Positions 1-13,380 of a stretch of DNA of 64,000 nucleotides are shown here, one piece after another. The notes beneath the pieces were generated by a model, which had not been told where the DNA came from, searched no databases, and was given only the letters and a program-made list of their open reading frames with translations. The translations under genes and the position numbers were made by a program. The stretch comes from Welwitschia mirabilis. Taxonomy: Eukaryota > Gnetophyta > Gnetopsida > Welwitschiales. Positions within the stretch are counted from its first letter, which is position 1. Each line of letters opens with the position of its first letter. Location: NCBI GenBank assembly GCA_051453625.1, contig JBOZIK010000001.1, forward strand, positions 63,919,401-63,983,400, given 5' to 3'.

Positions 1-2
1 AA

Positions 3-314
3 CAGTTGGCATGGCTTGATAAACTGTTTCAAGATTTTACTATTCTTATCGACAAGCCTATACATCTGCTATGTGATAGTGCTTCTGCCATAGCAATTTC
101 AAACAATTTAGTCATGCATGCAAGAACCAAGCACACAAATATAAAGTTCCATTTCAGTTAAAATTTGGTTGAATATGGGCTTCTTGTTCTTGATTATTGC
201 CCCTTCAAATTACAACTTGCTGACTTTTTTACAAAGTCTCTAGATAAAGCAAGATTCCAAGAATTGAGGGAGAGACTTATAATCCTTGACATTAAGGTCA
301 AGGAAGAGAAATAA
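3..314 (+). pseudogene. Ty1/copia polyprotein C-terminus (RNase H), relic
   Basis: One frame from base 3 to the stop at 312-314 reads as the end of a copia Pol protein. The RNase H signature is clear: CDSASAIAIS, then HARTKH with the FHF that follows, then LADFFTKSL and FQELRERL. These are the usual last blocks of copia RNase H, which removes the RNA strand of the reverse-transcription hybrid. There is one internal stop (FHFS*NLVEYG), so the copy is dead. The element's start lies left of the window. A 445-N gap begins 21 bases after the stop, so its 3' LTR cannot be followed. The family assignment is secure; the lineage within copia was not determined. Confidence 0.85.
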
Positions 315-2000
315 GAGCAAAAATACACCTGAAAANNNNNNNNNNNNNNNNNNNNNNNNNNNNNNNNNNNNNNNNNNNNNNNNNNNNNNNNNNNNNNNNN
401 NNNNNNNNNNNNNNNNNNNNNNNNNNNNNNNNNNNNNNNNNNNNNNNNNNNNNNNNNNNNNNNNNNNNNNNNNNNNNNNNNNNNNNNNNNNNNNNNNNNN
501 NNNNNNNNNNNNNNNNNNNNNNNNNNNNNNNNNNNNNNNNNNNNNNNNNNNNNNNNNNNNNNNNNNNNNNNNNNNNNNNNNNNNNNNNNNNNNNNNNNNN
601 NNNNNNNNNNNNNNNNNNNNNNNNNNNNNNNNNNNNNNNNNNNNNNNNNNNNNNNNNNNNNNNNNNNNNNNNNNNNNNNNNNNNNNNNNNNNNNNNNNNN
701 NNNNNNNNNNNNNNNNNNNNNNNNNNNNNNNNNNNNNNNNNNNNNNNNNNNNNNNNNNNNNNNNNNNNNNNNNNNNNNNNAAAACCTTTACAGAGAAGGA
801 AAACCATGATAGTGCCTGTCATTATCATCCTAGGCTAGCTATTGTCCATGACATATTAAAAGGATGGAAATGTTATGATGTGCATGTTAAAGAGTTTAAT
901 AAGCCTTTTAGAAATACCTTCATGTACTAAGGATGGACATAATGCAAATCTAGGATCTTAATATCAAACTTGTTATCTGGACATGAGTGTCTTTTATTCC
1001 AGAAGGAATGAAAAAAGATATTTCATGGAAATTGATATTGTGCTAAATTTTCTACTACCTTTTCTGACTTGCTAAATGGTTTTTTTTGAACTGCATGTGT
1101 TTAGCAGTTACCGGTTGGTTCTCTGATAATGATAAATGCATATTTTTTTCTTTTCAAAGCTAGGAATTTCCATCTCCAAAAGAAATTTAACTACTGTGGG
1201 CCTTCTTTGGAAGTATTTTAATACAACGCATAAATAGAGCATAAGCAGATCTATGGGAGAAGAAGAAAGAGAAACATCAGCACTTCTTCTTCTTCTTGTG
1301 AGTCCCAATCCCAAGTAAGCTTTTAGAGGAAGAGATAAGGGCATGATGATGATGATGGAAAATGAACATAAGCAGTAAAGCACTGGAATCACATCCAGTG
1401 CAATTTGCGATCATTCTACCCTTGACATTTCTTCGCTGGTAGTTTGTCTGACTATGGCATTTCACTCCCTTCATGTTCTCAGTTAGAATTTGAAGAGTCT
1501 CTTATTATAGATCATAATGAACATATATCTAACATTTGATCCAAAGACTTGCTGATCAAAAATCTAAAATAGAGACTGATAAGACTCAATCATGGAAGAA
1601 CAGGACAATAAGCAAAACTTAATCTCCTTTATTTCAGCTTCCTCCAAAATGCAATAATAGTCATATAAAATCTCTCCAAAGTTTATATTAAAGCCTTATC
1701 CTTGCTAAACTTAATCCTTGGACAATCTATTTAAGAAGTAAAGGGCAAGCTATGACAGAAAGAGGTGAAGAAGGATTGCAGCAACAAGAAAGCATTAAAG
1801 ATACTCCAGCAAGCCTAAGAAATTATTAAATTCTTGACAAATTTAGGTACATTTTGTATCTAATTCTAGATTTAGTTATTTTTTTTAGCATATTTTATAA
1901 TATAATTTTATGAATTGCTACTTTGTTACATCATTTAAGACTTAAATTTAAATTATTGTGTAAACTCATTTTGGAAATCAAAAGTGGGTTTAGGATTATA
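315..2000. other. Intergenic or LTR-like sequence with a 445-N gap
   Basis: Bases 336-780 are N. No gene was recognised in the rest. At about 1631-1650 the minus strand reads a purine tract followed by AGCTGAAATAAAGGAGAT, which resembles the polypurine-tract/LTR-start junction at about 49,061-49,079. A minus-strand LTR may therefore run leftwards from about 1,640. This is weak evidence, based on one related sequence in the same window. A CTT microsatellite lies near 1283-1297. Confidence 0.35.
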
Positions 2001-3239
2001 CTACGATTTGTTCCTATTGTAAAATCTAACAAACTTTAAATATGGCTTCAACTTCATTAGTAAATTTTTTTAGCATTATTTTTGTCTATGCTTTTAATAA
2101 TCTAAAAGATATAGAGCTTCTTTAGAAGAATTTACATGATTTACTAGATATTACTTAGTGCCTTAAATGAATTACTTGAACATGATTACTACACCTATAG
2201 ATAAAGTATGGAAATGTTCCTTCTTTTTTAATACTTCAAAATAATTAGCTTGGAATAATCTCATTGCCTGCTTTTATTTATATAACCCTGTGGATCTGGT
2301 TGGAAAGACTTGCTCTCCTATTTTAACTTAATTCAATAGGTATGTGGGAAACAATTTAGTACTTAAACATTTAAATATTATTTATCTTTTTCACAATAAT
2401 CATAATCCATTTTGCGATATTAATAGTTATCCTATGCATATCATTTTTTCTAAAAATGTTTTAGATCATTTTCCCATTCTTACTAGACTTTAGAAGTATG
2501 AAGCTCCTCCTACTAGAGTCTTGAGTTTCATTCTTAATACTACCTTTTCTTCATTATCACTCCATTGAGTATATGATTCATTGCCTCTAATCCAAGGCTA
2601 GCTTACCAAATAATGGTATGAGTTGACACTCTTGGTGTAGAAAGAATTGCTAATATCCTTCAATTTTAATGCAGGAATTTAATAGACTAGTACTTAATAA
2701 TTTTAAAAAATAGGCTTTAACTTTGTTTAAAGAAGCTAAGTCCATTATTTTAGCTCTAGAAAGGGATCTTTTTTAATATTGTTCTTTAAGAGGCTAATCT
2801 AAATGTGTCAACTAGAATTTAATACATGGAAGCTCAATGGGTTCATGTTCATAGCTTTCATTCTTAATTAGATCAACTTTAAGATGGTGATAAGTCTTCT
2901 AAATCATATTTGAAGATTCGAAATTTTGATCTAGCTCTTTTTAAAACTATCTCTAGAATTTAATCTGATGGAGAAAAATTCATAGAACTTCAAAAATTGC
3001 AGATATTTTTTCTCAAGAATTTATGAAACTTTTTAGTTGTGAGCCCAAATTTAATAATGAAAATTATGCTTAGGGAGAACTTAAATATTTTATCCCTAAT
3101 CTTATACCAAATAATAGTATCTCCCTTCTTAATTAGCCTCTCTCCTTTGAGGAAACTAGTACTACTATGAAGGAAATGAAAGATGGTAATGCTCTTAGTG
3201 CTCATAGTCTCCCAGTTAAGTTTTATAAGCATTTATGAA

Positions 3240-4440
3240 ATGTGATTAGGGCTTTTTTTAATCAAGTCTATAAAGAATCTTTAGCCTTTATTTCTCTTAA
3301 TATATTTACTACTATAGATCTAATCAAGGCTATTCCAAAAGGCAAGGGTGGGGATCAAACTAAATATTGACATCCAATTACTCTATTGACTACTTCCTAT
3401 AAGATTATTACTAAAGCCTTAACCAATAGGTTTAAGAAGTATATTATTTTAAAGATTATTCACCCAGAGAAAACTACCTTCATTAAGGGTCATTATATCT
3501 TAAGTAATATAATTGATCTTGTTAAAGCTTAAAAGTGAGGATGATTTTCCTAAAAATTGATTACTATAAAGCCTATGATAAAATCTTCTAGAATTTCATG
3601 TAAAAGATACTTAAAAAAAATTGGCTTTAGACATGGATTTTTACAAAACATTAAGATGCTTTTCTCTAAAGCCTTTCCTAGAGTCTATGTTAATGGATGT
3701 ATCTCTGATCAATTTGTCACGATTGTTTCTTGTTTCTTACTTGTTCATAATTGTTGCTAATGCTTTGGATTATCTCATTGATTTTGATTTGCAATCAAGA
3801 TCTCTTCATGAGCTATCTCTTCCTTATTACTTTACTCAGTTCTACAATGATTACTTTATTAATGGCTCTTTCTTCCTAATTTACAATGCTTCATCAAACA
3901 TTACCTCTTTATTTTAATGCCTAAAGATTTACTTTCAAGCTTTTAATTCTTTTATTAATTGAAAAAAAATCACNNNNNNNNNNNNNNNNNNNNNNNNNNN
4001 NNNNNNNNNNNNNNNNNNNNNNNNNNNNNNNNNNNNNNNNNNNNNNNNNNNNNNNNNNNNNNNNNNNNNNNNNAAAATTGATTACTATAAAGCCTATGAT
4101 AAAATATTCTATAATTTCATGTAAAAGATACTTAAAAAAAATTGGCTTCAGATATGGATTTTTACAAAACATTAAGATGCTTTTCTCTAAATCCTTTCCT
4201 AGAGTCTATGTTAATGGATGTATCTTCGATCAATTTGTCACGATTGTTTTTTGTTTCTTACTTGTTCATAATTGTTGCTAATGCTTTGGATTATCTCATT
4301 AATTTTGATTTGCAATCAAGATTTCTTCATGAGCTATCTCTTCCTCATTACTTTGCTCAGTTCTACAATGATTACTTTATTAATGTCTCTTTATTCCTAA
4401 TTCGCAATGCTTCATCAAACATTACCTCTTTATTTTAATG
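3240..4440 (+). pseudogene. LINE reverse transcriptase, broken
   Basis: Recognisable RT blocks are AIPKGKGGDQTKY*HPITLL, YKIITKALTNRFKK, IHPEKTTFIKGHYIL and LKIDYYKAYDKIF*NF. The last contains the first catalytic Asp region of L1 RT. Next come KKIGFRHGF and MLFSKAFPRVYVNGC, and then a frameshift. Several stops sit where the family has Trp or Arg, for example TGA before HPITLL (family WRPITLL) and TAG after DKIF (family EWDF). The [FY]ADD block is not readable in frame. The 3552-3973 part is repeated at 4074-4495 across a gap. This copy cannot encode active enzyme. Confidence 0.8.
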
Positions 4441-4495
4441 CCTAAAGATTTACTTTCAGGATTTTAATTCTTTTATTAATTGAAAAAAATTCACA
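3552..4495 (+). repeat. 422-bp direct duplication abutting a 100-N gap
   Basis: Bases 3552-3973 recur at 4074-4495 with about 20 differences counted by eye. The left copy ends exactly at the gap (3974-4073, 100 N) and the right copy begins exactly after it. This is the pattern of two overlapping contig ends that were not merged, so it is probably not a true tandem repeat. Confidence 0.85.
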
Positions 4496-4533
4496 TTTAT
4501 TGCTCTAGGCTACTATCTAATTATTGAGCTTAT

Positions 4534-5654
4534 TTGAATTACATCATCCAAGCAGGTAAGGTTTTTAAGATTCTTAGTATGTCATCTGGTTTTCAAGTCC
4601 TTTTTTCTCAGTTTTGGTCTTAGTTTATAGAAAATATTTAAAAGAAGATTTAAAAATGTCTCTTTAGAGATCTTTCCCTACCTTGAAAAAATATTGCTTA
4701 TGATCGAATCCTTGTAACCACTCTTGATTTCTACTCTATTTATCTTGCTCCCTTTAACTTTTCTTATAATAAGCTTGTTAGAACTTTAAGGGACTTTCTT
4801 TGGAACTCTAAATATTCTAGTCATAGAGGATTTATTAGAGTTGCATGGGATATTTGCATCTATGCCAAAGATTTTAAAGTATTAGGCATGAAAAATATTT
4901 TTCATCAAGGTAAAGTTCTTATAGCTCATTAGCTTATTAAAGCAAATGATGGGGATGTGTATTGAAAGGTTCCTATTAGGTACTCTATNNNNNNNNNNNN
5001 NNNNNNNNNNNNNNNNNNNNNNNNNNNNNNNNNNNNNNNNNNNNNNNNNNNNNNNNNNNNNNNNNNNNNNNNNNNNNNNNNNNNNNNNNNNNNNNNNNNN
5101 NNNNNNNNNNNNNNNNNNNNNNNNNNNNNNNNNNNNNNNNNNNNNNNNNNNNNNNNNNNNNNNNNNNNNNNNNNNNNNNNNNNNNNNNNNNNNNNNNNNN
5201 NNNNNNNNNNNNNNNNNNNNNNNNNNNNNNNNNNNNNNNNNNNNNNNNNNNNNNNNNNNNNNNNNNNNNNNNNNNNNNNNNNNNNNNNNNTTGGATTACA
5301 TCATCCAAGCAGGTAAGGTTTTTAAGATTCTGTCATTTGGTTTTCAAGTCCTTTTTTCTCAGCTTTGGTCTTAGTTTATAAAAAATATTTAAAAGAATAT
5401 TTAAAAATGTCTCTCTAGAGATCTTTCCCTACCTTGAAAAAATATTATTTATGATTGAATCCTTGTAACCACTCTTGATTTCTACTCTATTTATATTGCT
5501 CTCTTTAACTTTTTATATAATAAGCTTGTTAGAACTTTAAGGAACTTTCTTTGGCACTCTAAATATTCTAGCCATAGAGGATTTATTAGAGTTACATGGA
5601 ATATTTACATCCATGCCAAAGATCTTAGAGTATTAGGTATGAAAAATATTTTTC
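4534..5654 (+). repeat. About 370-bp direct duplication across a 302-N gap
   Basis: Bases 4534-4913 recur at 5291-5654 with scattered substitutions and a 7-base indel near the start. The right copy begins at the first base after the gap. The left copy continues 75 bases beyond the shared part before the gap (4989-5290). Both carry the LINE block with RGFIRV. This is likely a mis-join or partial overlap of LINE-containing contigs. Confidence 0.75.
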
Positions 5655-6699
5655 CTCTTGGTAGGAAATCTTGGTCATCCATCTACCATTGGTAGACTCT
5701 TTTATCACCTATCCATATAAAATTATACTACTCCATTTTTCTGAAGGTTACTTAGAACTATTAGCTTACTATTAAAAATCTACTTTAAGATCTAGATTTT
5801 CTTGTTCATTAGAATACCTCCCTTTGGTTATCCTTTCAACTTAGTAATTTAGAAGGTACTCTAATAGAGAAATTTCACTGATCTTTCTTTATGTCACAAA
5901 GAAATCATGGATATTAAAGATTTCAAGTGTTATTACTCTAGTTCTTGGCTCACTTAGACTCAAGTAAGGTAAAGGTTCCATCTCTCTAGTAATAAGAGAA
6001 TTGTCTATCACATTTTGTACTCATGAATTACTTTCCTTGATATTTCTTCAACTGCCTAAAGTAATTACGATTGTTAGATTTGAAAGAATGGTTATAATTA
6101 TAGTTACATGAAAGATAAATTAATGAATAAATTATGGTTTGATTCTATTTCAATCTATGAACATCAAAATAAAATTTTGCATACTCAACTATTAAAGGAA
6201 TCTTATCACTTAGCGACTTCTTACTCCTCCTAAAATTCAAATCTTTAGTTGGTTTCTTCTCCAAAATGGACTTCCTCTTAGTAGCTGGCTTGTTCATTTT
6301 TTACATTTTATGCCCTTTATCCAAATTGTGGCAATTAAAAGTTCTTTGTTATATTTTTCGATCTTGTTAGGTAGCTTATTCTACTTGGACATGGGTTAGT
6401 CACTCTTGGGGATGGTATTAACTTTATAAGATCCCTACTCTCTTTAGCATTGGTAATCCTATGCAATGGCAAAAATAATCTTCTTTACAATGCAAGATTT
6501 TATTTAAATTATGAAAGCTTTAAAATAAAGACATGTTTAGTAATGATCTCTTTAGTTCTTTCCCTTTCTCTTCCAAACATTTTATTACTTAAAGTCTTAA
6601 CCTTTAAATTTTATATGAGTCCCTTACCATTACTTCGAAGCTCTCTTTTCAGAGCTCTTCTCTGATTTAGAATCCACATTGAATAGCTTTATAATCTCT

Positions 6700-9600
6700 T
6701 TTTTAATTCTTTATAAGATAAAAAGTCTTTTAACCCAATTAAAAAAAAAGTTTCTAAAATAAATTATATCTTAAAAATTTCATTGCTAGCATAAAAACTG
6801 CTTAGAAGTAATAGTAAGAAATTCATATAAAATTTTTAAGGCCTTACACCTTACCTATGTCAAAATCCATAGGTAGCCCTTACTAGCATAAAAACTGGTT
6901 ATGAATTTTTAAGAACTTATATATGATTCATACGTAAGATGTTAAAAATAACATAGGATGTGCCTGGAATATATAAGTACGACTACAAGGCAACTTACAT
7001 CCCACATGACTAAATCCTAAGGCCTTCTTGTTCATCACCACCCAGAAACATGGGTTAAGCCAATGATGTTGTGTGTTAATTTTTGTTAAAAATTCATGAT
7101 GGATACTATTTGTCAAAATTATTTTTATGTATTTTTTAAATCAAAAGTTTCATCCATAATCATAAAAAATAGTTATGGGAAAATAATTAGAATAATAAAA
7201 GTTGTATTAACCTTTTACATGTTATAAAATTAGAATGATATAAATCATGTTATGAGTAAACCTAATTTAGAATTACAATAATTTATTCAAATTATAAATA
7301 GATGATGAAAATTAATGCATATGGAATGAATATTATTCTTTTAGAAGTAGTTATTTTAGTTTATAAATAATGATTTAAACACTAAACATATTTATCAGTG
7401 TTTTAAGAATCTACTTGGTTATTTTCTTTTTAAATTTTAATAGTTTAAAACTCAAACAATATCTTATTTTGTAAATGTTTATCATAGCATCTTTATTTTC
7501 TTATATTTCATTATATTTTATTAACATATATTCATATATGTTTATTTCATGTCACTGAAGAATTTGTAGAACTCTATTAAAGTTAACATTTTTCAATCTT
7601 TAATTTTTAGAAATAATTTCATTAATAAAAATTAAATATATATTTTCTAAAAAACATTTTTCTTACGTTTGTTTCTTCATTTTCTTGATATATAGGATAT
7701 TAAACTTGAAAGTTTTAGCCATACTTTTCTCCAAGAGTATGATGTCCATGATCACTGAAATGGATCACTATGTTTAAGGCCTTATAATGTGTTATAGAAA
7801 TCCTTTTGAGCATGTTTAACATATCAGATGAATATCCTTTACCTAAGTAATCAATAATGTTATTATGAGTACTTAAAATACAAATAATACAATCTTAAAA
7901 ATTTGCCTTTCCTTTTTTCACATATCTCAAATTTATCAATGTAACTTTTATAAAAGCATTTAGGAATTTGATTTGTTTTACTATATTATCATTTTCAAAA
8001 TGAATAGACTATTTCATCTTTTACTTGATCTTTGAATTAAGAATTTCTTTATGTATTATATATTAAGTTATTAATATCTTTCTCTACTTGTACATAATAT
8101 ATTATATACCATAATCCATGATCATTTGTGATTAAAAAGTAACATACTCACATATCTTGACACATAGCATAATTCATTCCACTCATTATAAGCTTTAACA
8201 TCTTATCTTAAAATCCTAACTTGTGCAAGCTATCTTATGCTTTAATTCATGTACCTAAGAAGCACCTAACATAGAATTCAGTGTTTTGGATATGAATAAT
8301 AGGCAAGAACTATAGCTTTATTAATAAGTTCCTAGTTCAGCAACAACCATTTATGGGTTTCTATTTGGCTAAGAAGATTAATTGCTTGCATATGTTTAAA
8401 ATGATTGCTTGTAAATTAACTTCTGCTAAGAAAAATATTGGTTCAAATGTATAAATGATGATATCTAATTTACATAATAATCCTTAATTTTAATCCTAAG
8501 TAAAATGAATATTTAAAGAAAATGTATGACATGTTTTGTGTATGATCATTTTTCTATGTGCTTTATAATAATCACATTATTTTAATTACATATTATCTAA
8601 TATCATGATTAAGTTACATGCATGCATTATTTTAAGATTCTACATTACATTTTTTTAAGATACAATAAAATAATTATTTCATCACATAAGTGGTTATGCA
8701 TTTATATTTAGGAAAATATATCTCATATGTTTTTAAGAATTCTTCTTTACTTGTGTAAAAGTAAATTTAATTCTAAATACAATAAGTATTACTTTCTATG
8801 TGGCCACTTTATAGACACAACTAACATTACGAATCAATTTTCCTATGTGTGCATGAGAAACCTTGTACAATAGAAAACATTATACCTGTTTTTTTACTAA
8901 ACCATGTCTAATTATATCTTTAACGAAAAATGTTACAATAATACAAGATTAATGTGAAGTTTTTGTGTTCATTTTTATAACTTTACTAAGCCAAAAAAAG
9001 TTCTTGTTTCATTAATAATAAATGGAAAAAATGAAACACTGAATTTCATGTTATGTCAAACTATTTAAAACTTAAATAATGTTTGAAGAAACTACAAATT
9101 ATATTAAAATTCGTACATCACTTTAGTGGTTTAAATTAGATATAAAGTAACTATAATTATTAATGATGAAATCAAGCTCCATCTGATTAAACAATCTTAT
9201 GAGTATTAATAGTTAAATCAAGTTATTCTATAACTCAATATTTGATTTTAAAAAAGTGAAGAGTCATTTTAACTTTCTTTCTAAGGGTTGTTTAAGGTAA
9301 TTTATGACATACATTTAACAAAATGTAATGAGATATTTATTAGGTATATATAACCTTATAAATAATGGTTTTTTAAATAAAAGTCATATTATTTAGTTTA
9401 ATGATTTACTTAGGAAATTTTAGTTATTGAAAAAATATATTATATTAATGTTACAATTTTTTGGGTCTTCTTAATAGAGTTAATCATAATTAGATTTTAC
9501 AATGAGATCCTTATTAAATTTCTTATAAATATTGAAAGATGTATATGAAATTATGTTAATTAGGATCAGAACATCTACTTATTATATAAATATAGCTACT

Positions 9601-11040
9601 AGTAATGACAAAAAATAGTTACCAAGTATGGGGTTCTTAACATTTTTGATAACACTTTCTTTACTAATGACTAATACCATCAAGTACCATTCTTAAAGGC
9701 TAAGTAACTGAATAAAGTAATCTATCTATAAGTAGAAGATTATTAATTATTTAATAATATATCCTATAATAGAAGATAAACTAATATCAAATTGTATTAG
9801 TTTATATAATTGTAGTATAACAACTAATCTATAAACAACATTAAAATACAAGAAGAAAAAGGGTAATGTACTTGGATGTATTACCTTAAAAAAATTAATA
9901 GTAAATTGTGAATAACATGAGATGTAGTACATATCTAATCATTAGCAATGATTATAATTCATAACAATTAAAAGATCTAAATAAAATATTTTGATATGCT
10001 AACATAGTGAAATTACTTTAAGATAGTAAATAATCAAGTGAGTGTTTTGAAGTGATGAAGTTTCATAATCACCTTATAACTATTTCATGATGTTTGAATT
10101 GATACTAATCATGAACAAGTGGAACTATCACTTGTAAAAGTTCATAATCTTTGAAATGAAATCATTACCCAATTATCTTTATTAACTAATTAATTGTGTT
10201 GGTGATATTGCTGGAATTTAAACTTCTATATCTTTATATTCTCAACATAATAAGCTAAGTCACTACATAATTTATAATTATTTTATTAAAATTGATCTTG
10301 ATTATGATTTTTTCCACATGAATATAACGCTTAAAATCACTAAAGATGTAAAATGTGATAAGGTTATTGAAGTTCTAATACCCAAGATTCAAAAGTGTAT
10401 ATGAGTTTGTTTATTTAAAGGATGTTGTGTGATTATTGGATTTGTTTTAGAATCAATGTAATACAATAGTTACAACAAGGAAATCTGTCATATTTTCTTG
10501 AAATAAGAGTGTCATTACTTATTTAAAAAATTAATTAGGAGATAAGACAAAACCAAACATGATTAAGTCCTAAATTAGACAGAGATTATTGTGTATAAAA
10601 ATGTATCTTATAAATTCCATGGTAATACAAATGAGCACATTATGAATCTCAGAAAATTAATCAATTGAGATTGCCTAGAGGTTTTGAACCTGAAATTTCT
10701 TTACAGATCAATAGAAGTCACAAATGCAATAGAACAATTAAAGTATCCTAACTAGAAGGAACTACAATTTTTGGAACTTACACAGATATTGATGAAAGGT
10801 CTAGAAAATCAAAGACTTAAAAAAAAGGAGCTATAAATCATAGACTAAAGTTTCTAAAACTCATTTTAATATAAAATTATTATATTACAGACAATAAAAA
10901 TAAATCTGGGATTGGATGAGAGGAGTGGAATATATTAAAAAAAAAACTTTAGATTTAAATAGTAAGACGAGAATAGAGCTATTAAACCCACTCATACTGT
11001 AACAGTAATTTCATTAAATTCAATATTTAATTTATTATAA
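6700..11040. other. AT-rich intergenic sequence, nothing recognised
   Basis: About 4.3 kb of very AT-rich sequence. There are no ORFs with recognisable domains, no RNA genes and no clear LTR boundaries. It is probably old transposon sequence decayed beyond recognition. A phrase near 6794-6800 (CATAAAAACTG) recurs near 6888-6898, which hints at local duplication only. Confidence 0.4.
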
Positions 11041-11659
11041 AATTATTTCAAACAAGCAAAATAGAAATTCAAAACCGGGAGATTCAAGTGGCTACACGAC
11101 AAAAGGCTGAAGAACGTTACTGAATTCTTTGGAACTTTCTTCTGGCTAATAAGAAAGTGACTGCAATAGAAAACAAAGATGTCTGGGACAGGAATGTCTT
11201 GTAGAAATTCTAGAGTGGAATCACCACTGCTTACAAATTTTTGATTCAAAAATTGCTCTAGAACTGGGTAAGGCCCGGACTTCTGAAAAAAAATAAATGC
11301 AGAAAAGTTGTAAGAAATGCAGAGGGAGATGCCACCACCACTACAAAATATTTCTACAACTTGTTATTATCTACCGTGTCTTTGTTTCTGCCATCCTCTT
11401 GTCCACTTCTTAGCATTATTCTCAATCTCTTAAATAATGTTGTCATTACTCTAAATTTGTAGAAACCTGGTTGAAATGGATTCTTTGCATTAACAGCTAT
11501 AAAGTTTTTGCAGATGATTTATGTTAGATCCGCCTTTATAGAGATTAACAAAGAAATACAGGTCAAGAGAATAATGGTTTCTAATAATGACCTGCATTTT
11601 TGAGTTTGCAAATACTAAAGAAACAATCAAATCGGTAAAAAAATAAAATAAAACTCTAC

Positions 11660-12085
11660 ACAGCCATTTTCATTGTCCGGATCATGTTCCTTTGACTGTT
11701 AGTCCTCCGTCGTCTTCTCTGCCGGGAACGCTTATAACAAATTCCGGAAAAACCCTAATGCGAAGAACATTATTATCACTACAGTACCATTTCGGATCTC
11801 TGGACGGCGACTCAATCTGAAAAAAGCTTCGAATGAACGGTGAAAGGAGCTATGGAATTCCGTCTCCTTCCCGGCCTTACTTCGCAGTCGGAGTCATGGC
11901 CAAAGACAACACTGAAGAAGCGTGAAAGGCATGTCGAAGAACTCCGAGGAAGAAAGAAATGCATATGCCCTTCCTTTAAAGACTCGGCCACCGGAATGAT
12001 GGTTGTCTTTCTGCTAATAATGAAGGAACTCGAATGGCAAAGCGAATGTTTCAGGAAATTCTGTAGAATTTCATAGTAATTCATA
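11660..12085. other. CpG-rich island, possible orphan exon or gene fragment
   Basis: This block is much richer in G, C and CpG than the 5 kb on either side and resembles the composition of the IQD gene leader at 28.2-28.9 kb. It contains overlapping open frames on both strands: plus 11840-12076 (78 codons) and minus 11812-12084 (90 codons). A plus-strand ATG at 11833 opens a 30-codon frame. None shows a domain I recognise, and no convincing exon chain could be built. It could be a first exon, a captured gene fragment, or a recent insertion that has not yet lost its CpGs. Confidence 0.4.
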
Positions 12086-13380
12086 GGTCTCTACAAACTC
12101 TACATTATTCCATTCCAATAAACCAGATGTATGAATTCATCTGCAAGAAAAAGAAGAAGAACAAGACAAAGATGGATCTTTCAACTTCACAGACTAATGA
12201 CACAAGATTAGATTTTGAGAAATTAACGTAGACAATCATGTAGAATTGTTGTGCAATATAGAGTTGTTATTACATTCTTTAATGTCACAAGTCACATGCT
12301 TCTTCTTTTAGTATATGTGTAATCTCTGTGATCATGTGGAACATGGAGTAGAAGGCCTTGTAAAGGATTTAAAACCACATATTTTAATTCAACACAACTT
12401 CACATGAGAAACTATATTTAAAAGTGTTGCATGCCAAGTAAGAAGAACTCGAATAATAATGTCATAATATAATGTACTTTGCAAGAGTTTAAATGGTAAA
12501 AGACTTTGATTTTGAAAGATCTTTTAAAGAACATGAATTTGAATCTTATCAAAATTAAGAAGTTAAGGTTGGCCATTGTGACCTTAATGTCATCTCTTTT
12601 CAGGTATCATGAGGAGCTAGTATTTTATCTATAAAATGGAAAAATTAATAGCTATAGAAGTTATATAAAGAAGATTGAAATAAAATAAAGGAATGTTTAA
12701 CCTAGAAGATTTTAACATAGCATATACGATTCAAAACTCAAGCATTTTCTATAATTACAACAATAGAATGCTTCTAGACTTTCCAATAATTTCAGCTTCT
12801 ATATCGAGGATTCAAATATTATAAATGCTACTAAATATGGCTTTCAAACAGCCTCATGATATAATTTTAAAGACAAAATAATAAGCAATAATTTTCCTTT
12901 TATCTTATTTAATGATCTACTTTAGAAACATGTTGCCAATCATGTCCTATAATCTATTCTCTTTCAAGTCTTAAGTTACCTCTTAAGATCAACATCTTTC
13001 TTGGAATAGATTAATTTAGTTTTATTATGTTATGATATCATAGCCTTACATGTAAAATATTTTACTCAAAGCTTTTTACTAATTGAATTCTTTGAAATAT
13101 TTATAGTAAGAAAGCTATTTTTTTATGTACTTTTATTTATCCTCATGTGGTTTTAGCAACTGAATAACAGAAACTAAATTTTGATATTAAAGCTTTGAAA
13201 TAGTGTCATATGCCTTGTTTTCTGAATTCCCTAATTTACCACTTATTTTAAGAAATTTAAGCCTAAGATTGTTAAGATCCTTATATTTGTTATTGGTAGT
13301 CAAAACCATTTTTCTTTGACTACAATTAGAATAAAGACTTTTGTAAATATAGATTTGAAAATTTTAAAAGAAATATTTGT
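12086..13380. other. AT-rich intergenic sequence, nothing recognised
   Basis: No coding similarity, RNA gene or repeat boundary was seen. Composition returns to AT-rich immediately after the 12.08-kb island. Confidence 0.4.

Larger units (their letters stand above)
2000..6700 (+). mobile_element. Decayed L1-like non-LTR retrotransposon (LINE), ORF2 remnant
   Basis: The blocks of a plant L1 ORF2 appear in order on the plus strand. An endonuclease end (VLDHFPILTRL) lies near 2460-2490. Reverse transcriptase lies at about 3240-4440. The post-RT block with FLWNSKYSSHRGF and VAWDI lies near 4795-4850. A zf-RVT-like block (PPKIQIFSWFLLQNGLPL) lies near 6230-6290. The frames are broken by many stops and indels. 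Two assembly gaps (3974-4073 and 4989-5290) sit inside it with duplicated flanks, so its true length is unknown. The ends were not defined; no poly-A tail or target-site duplication was identified. Confidence 0.8.

Noticed and set aside
3557-4438. Paired small ORFs of 67 and 98 codons, each present twice, looking like a duplicated small-gene family
   Set aside because: They are two frames of the same LINE RT fragment, duplicated across an assembly gap.
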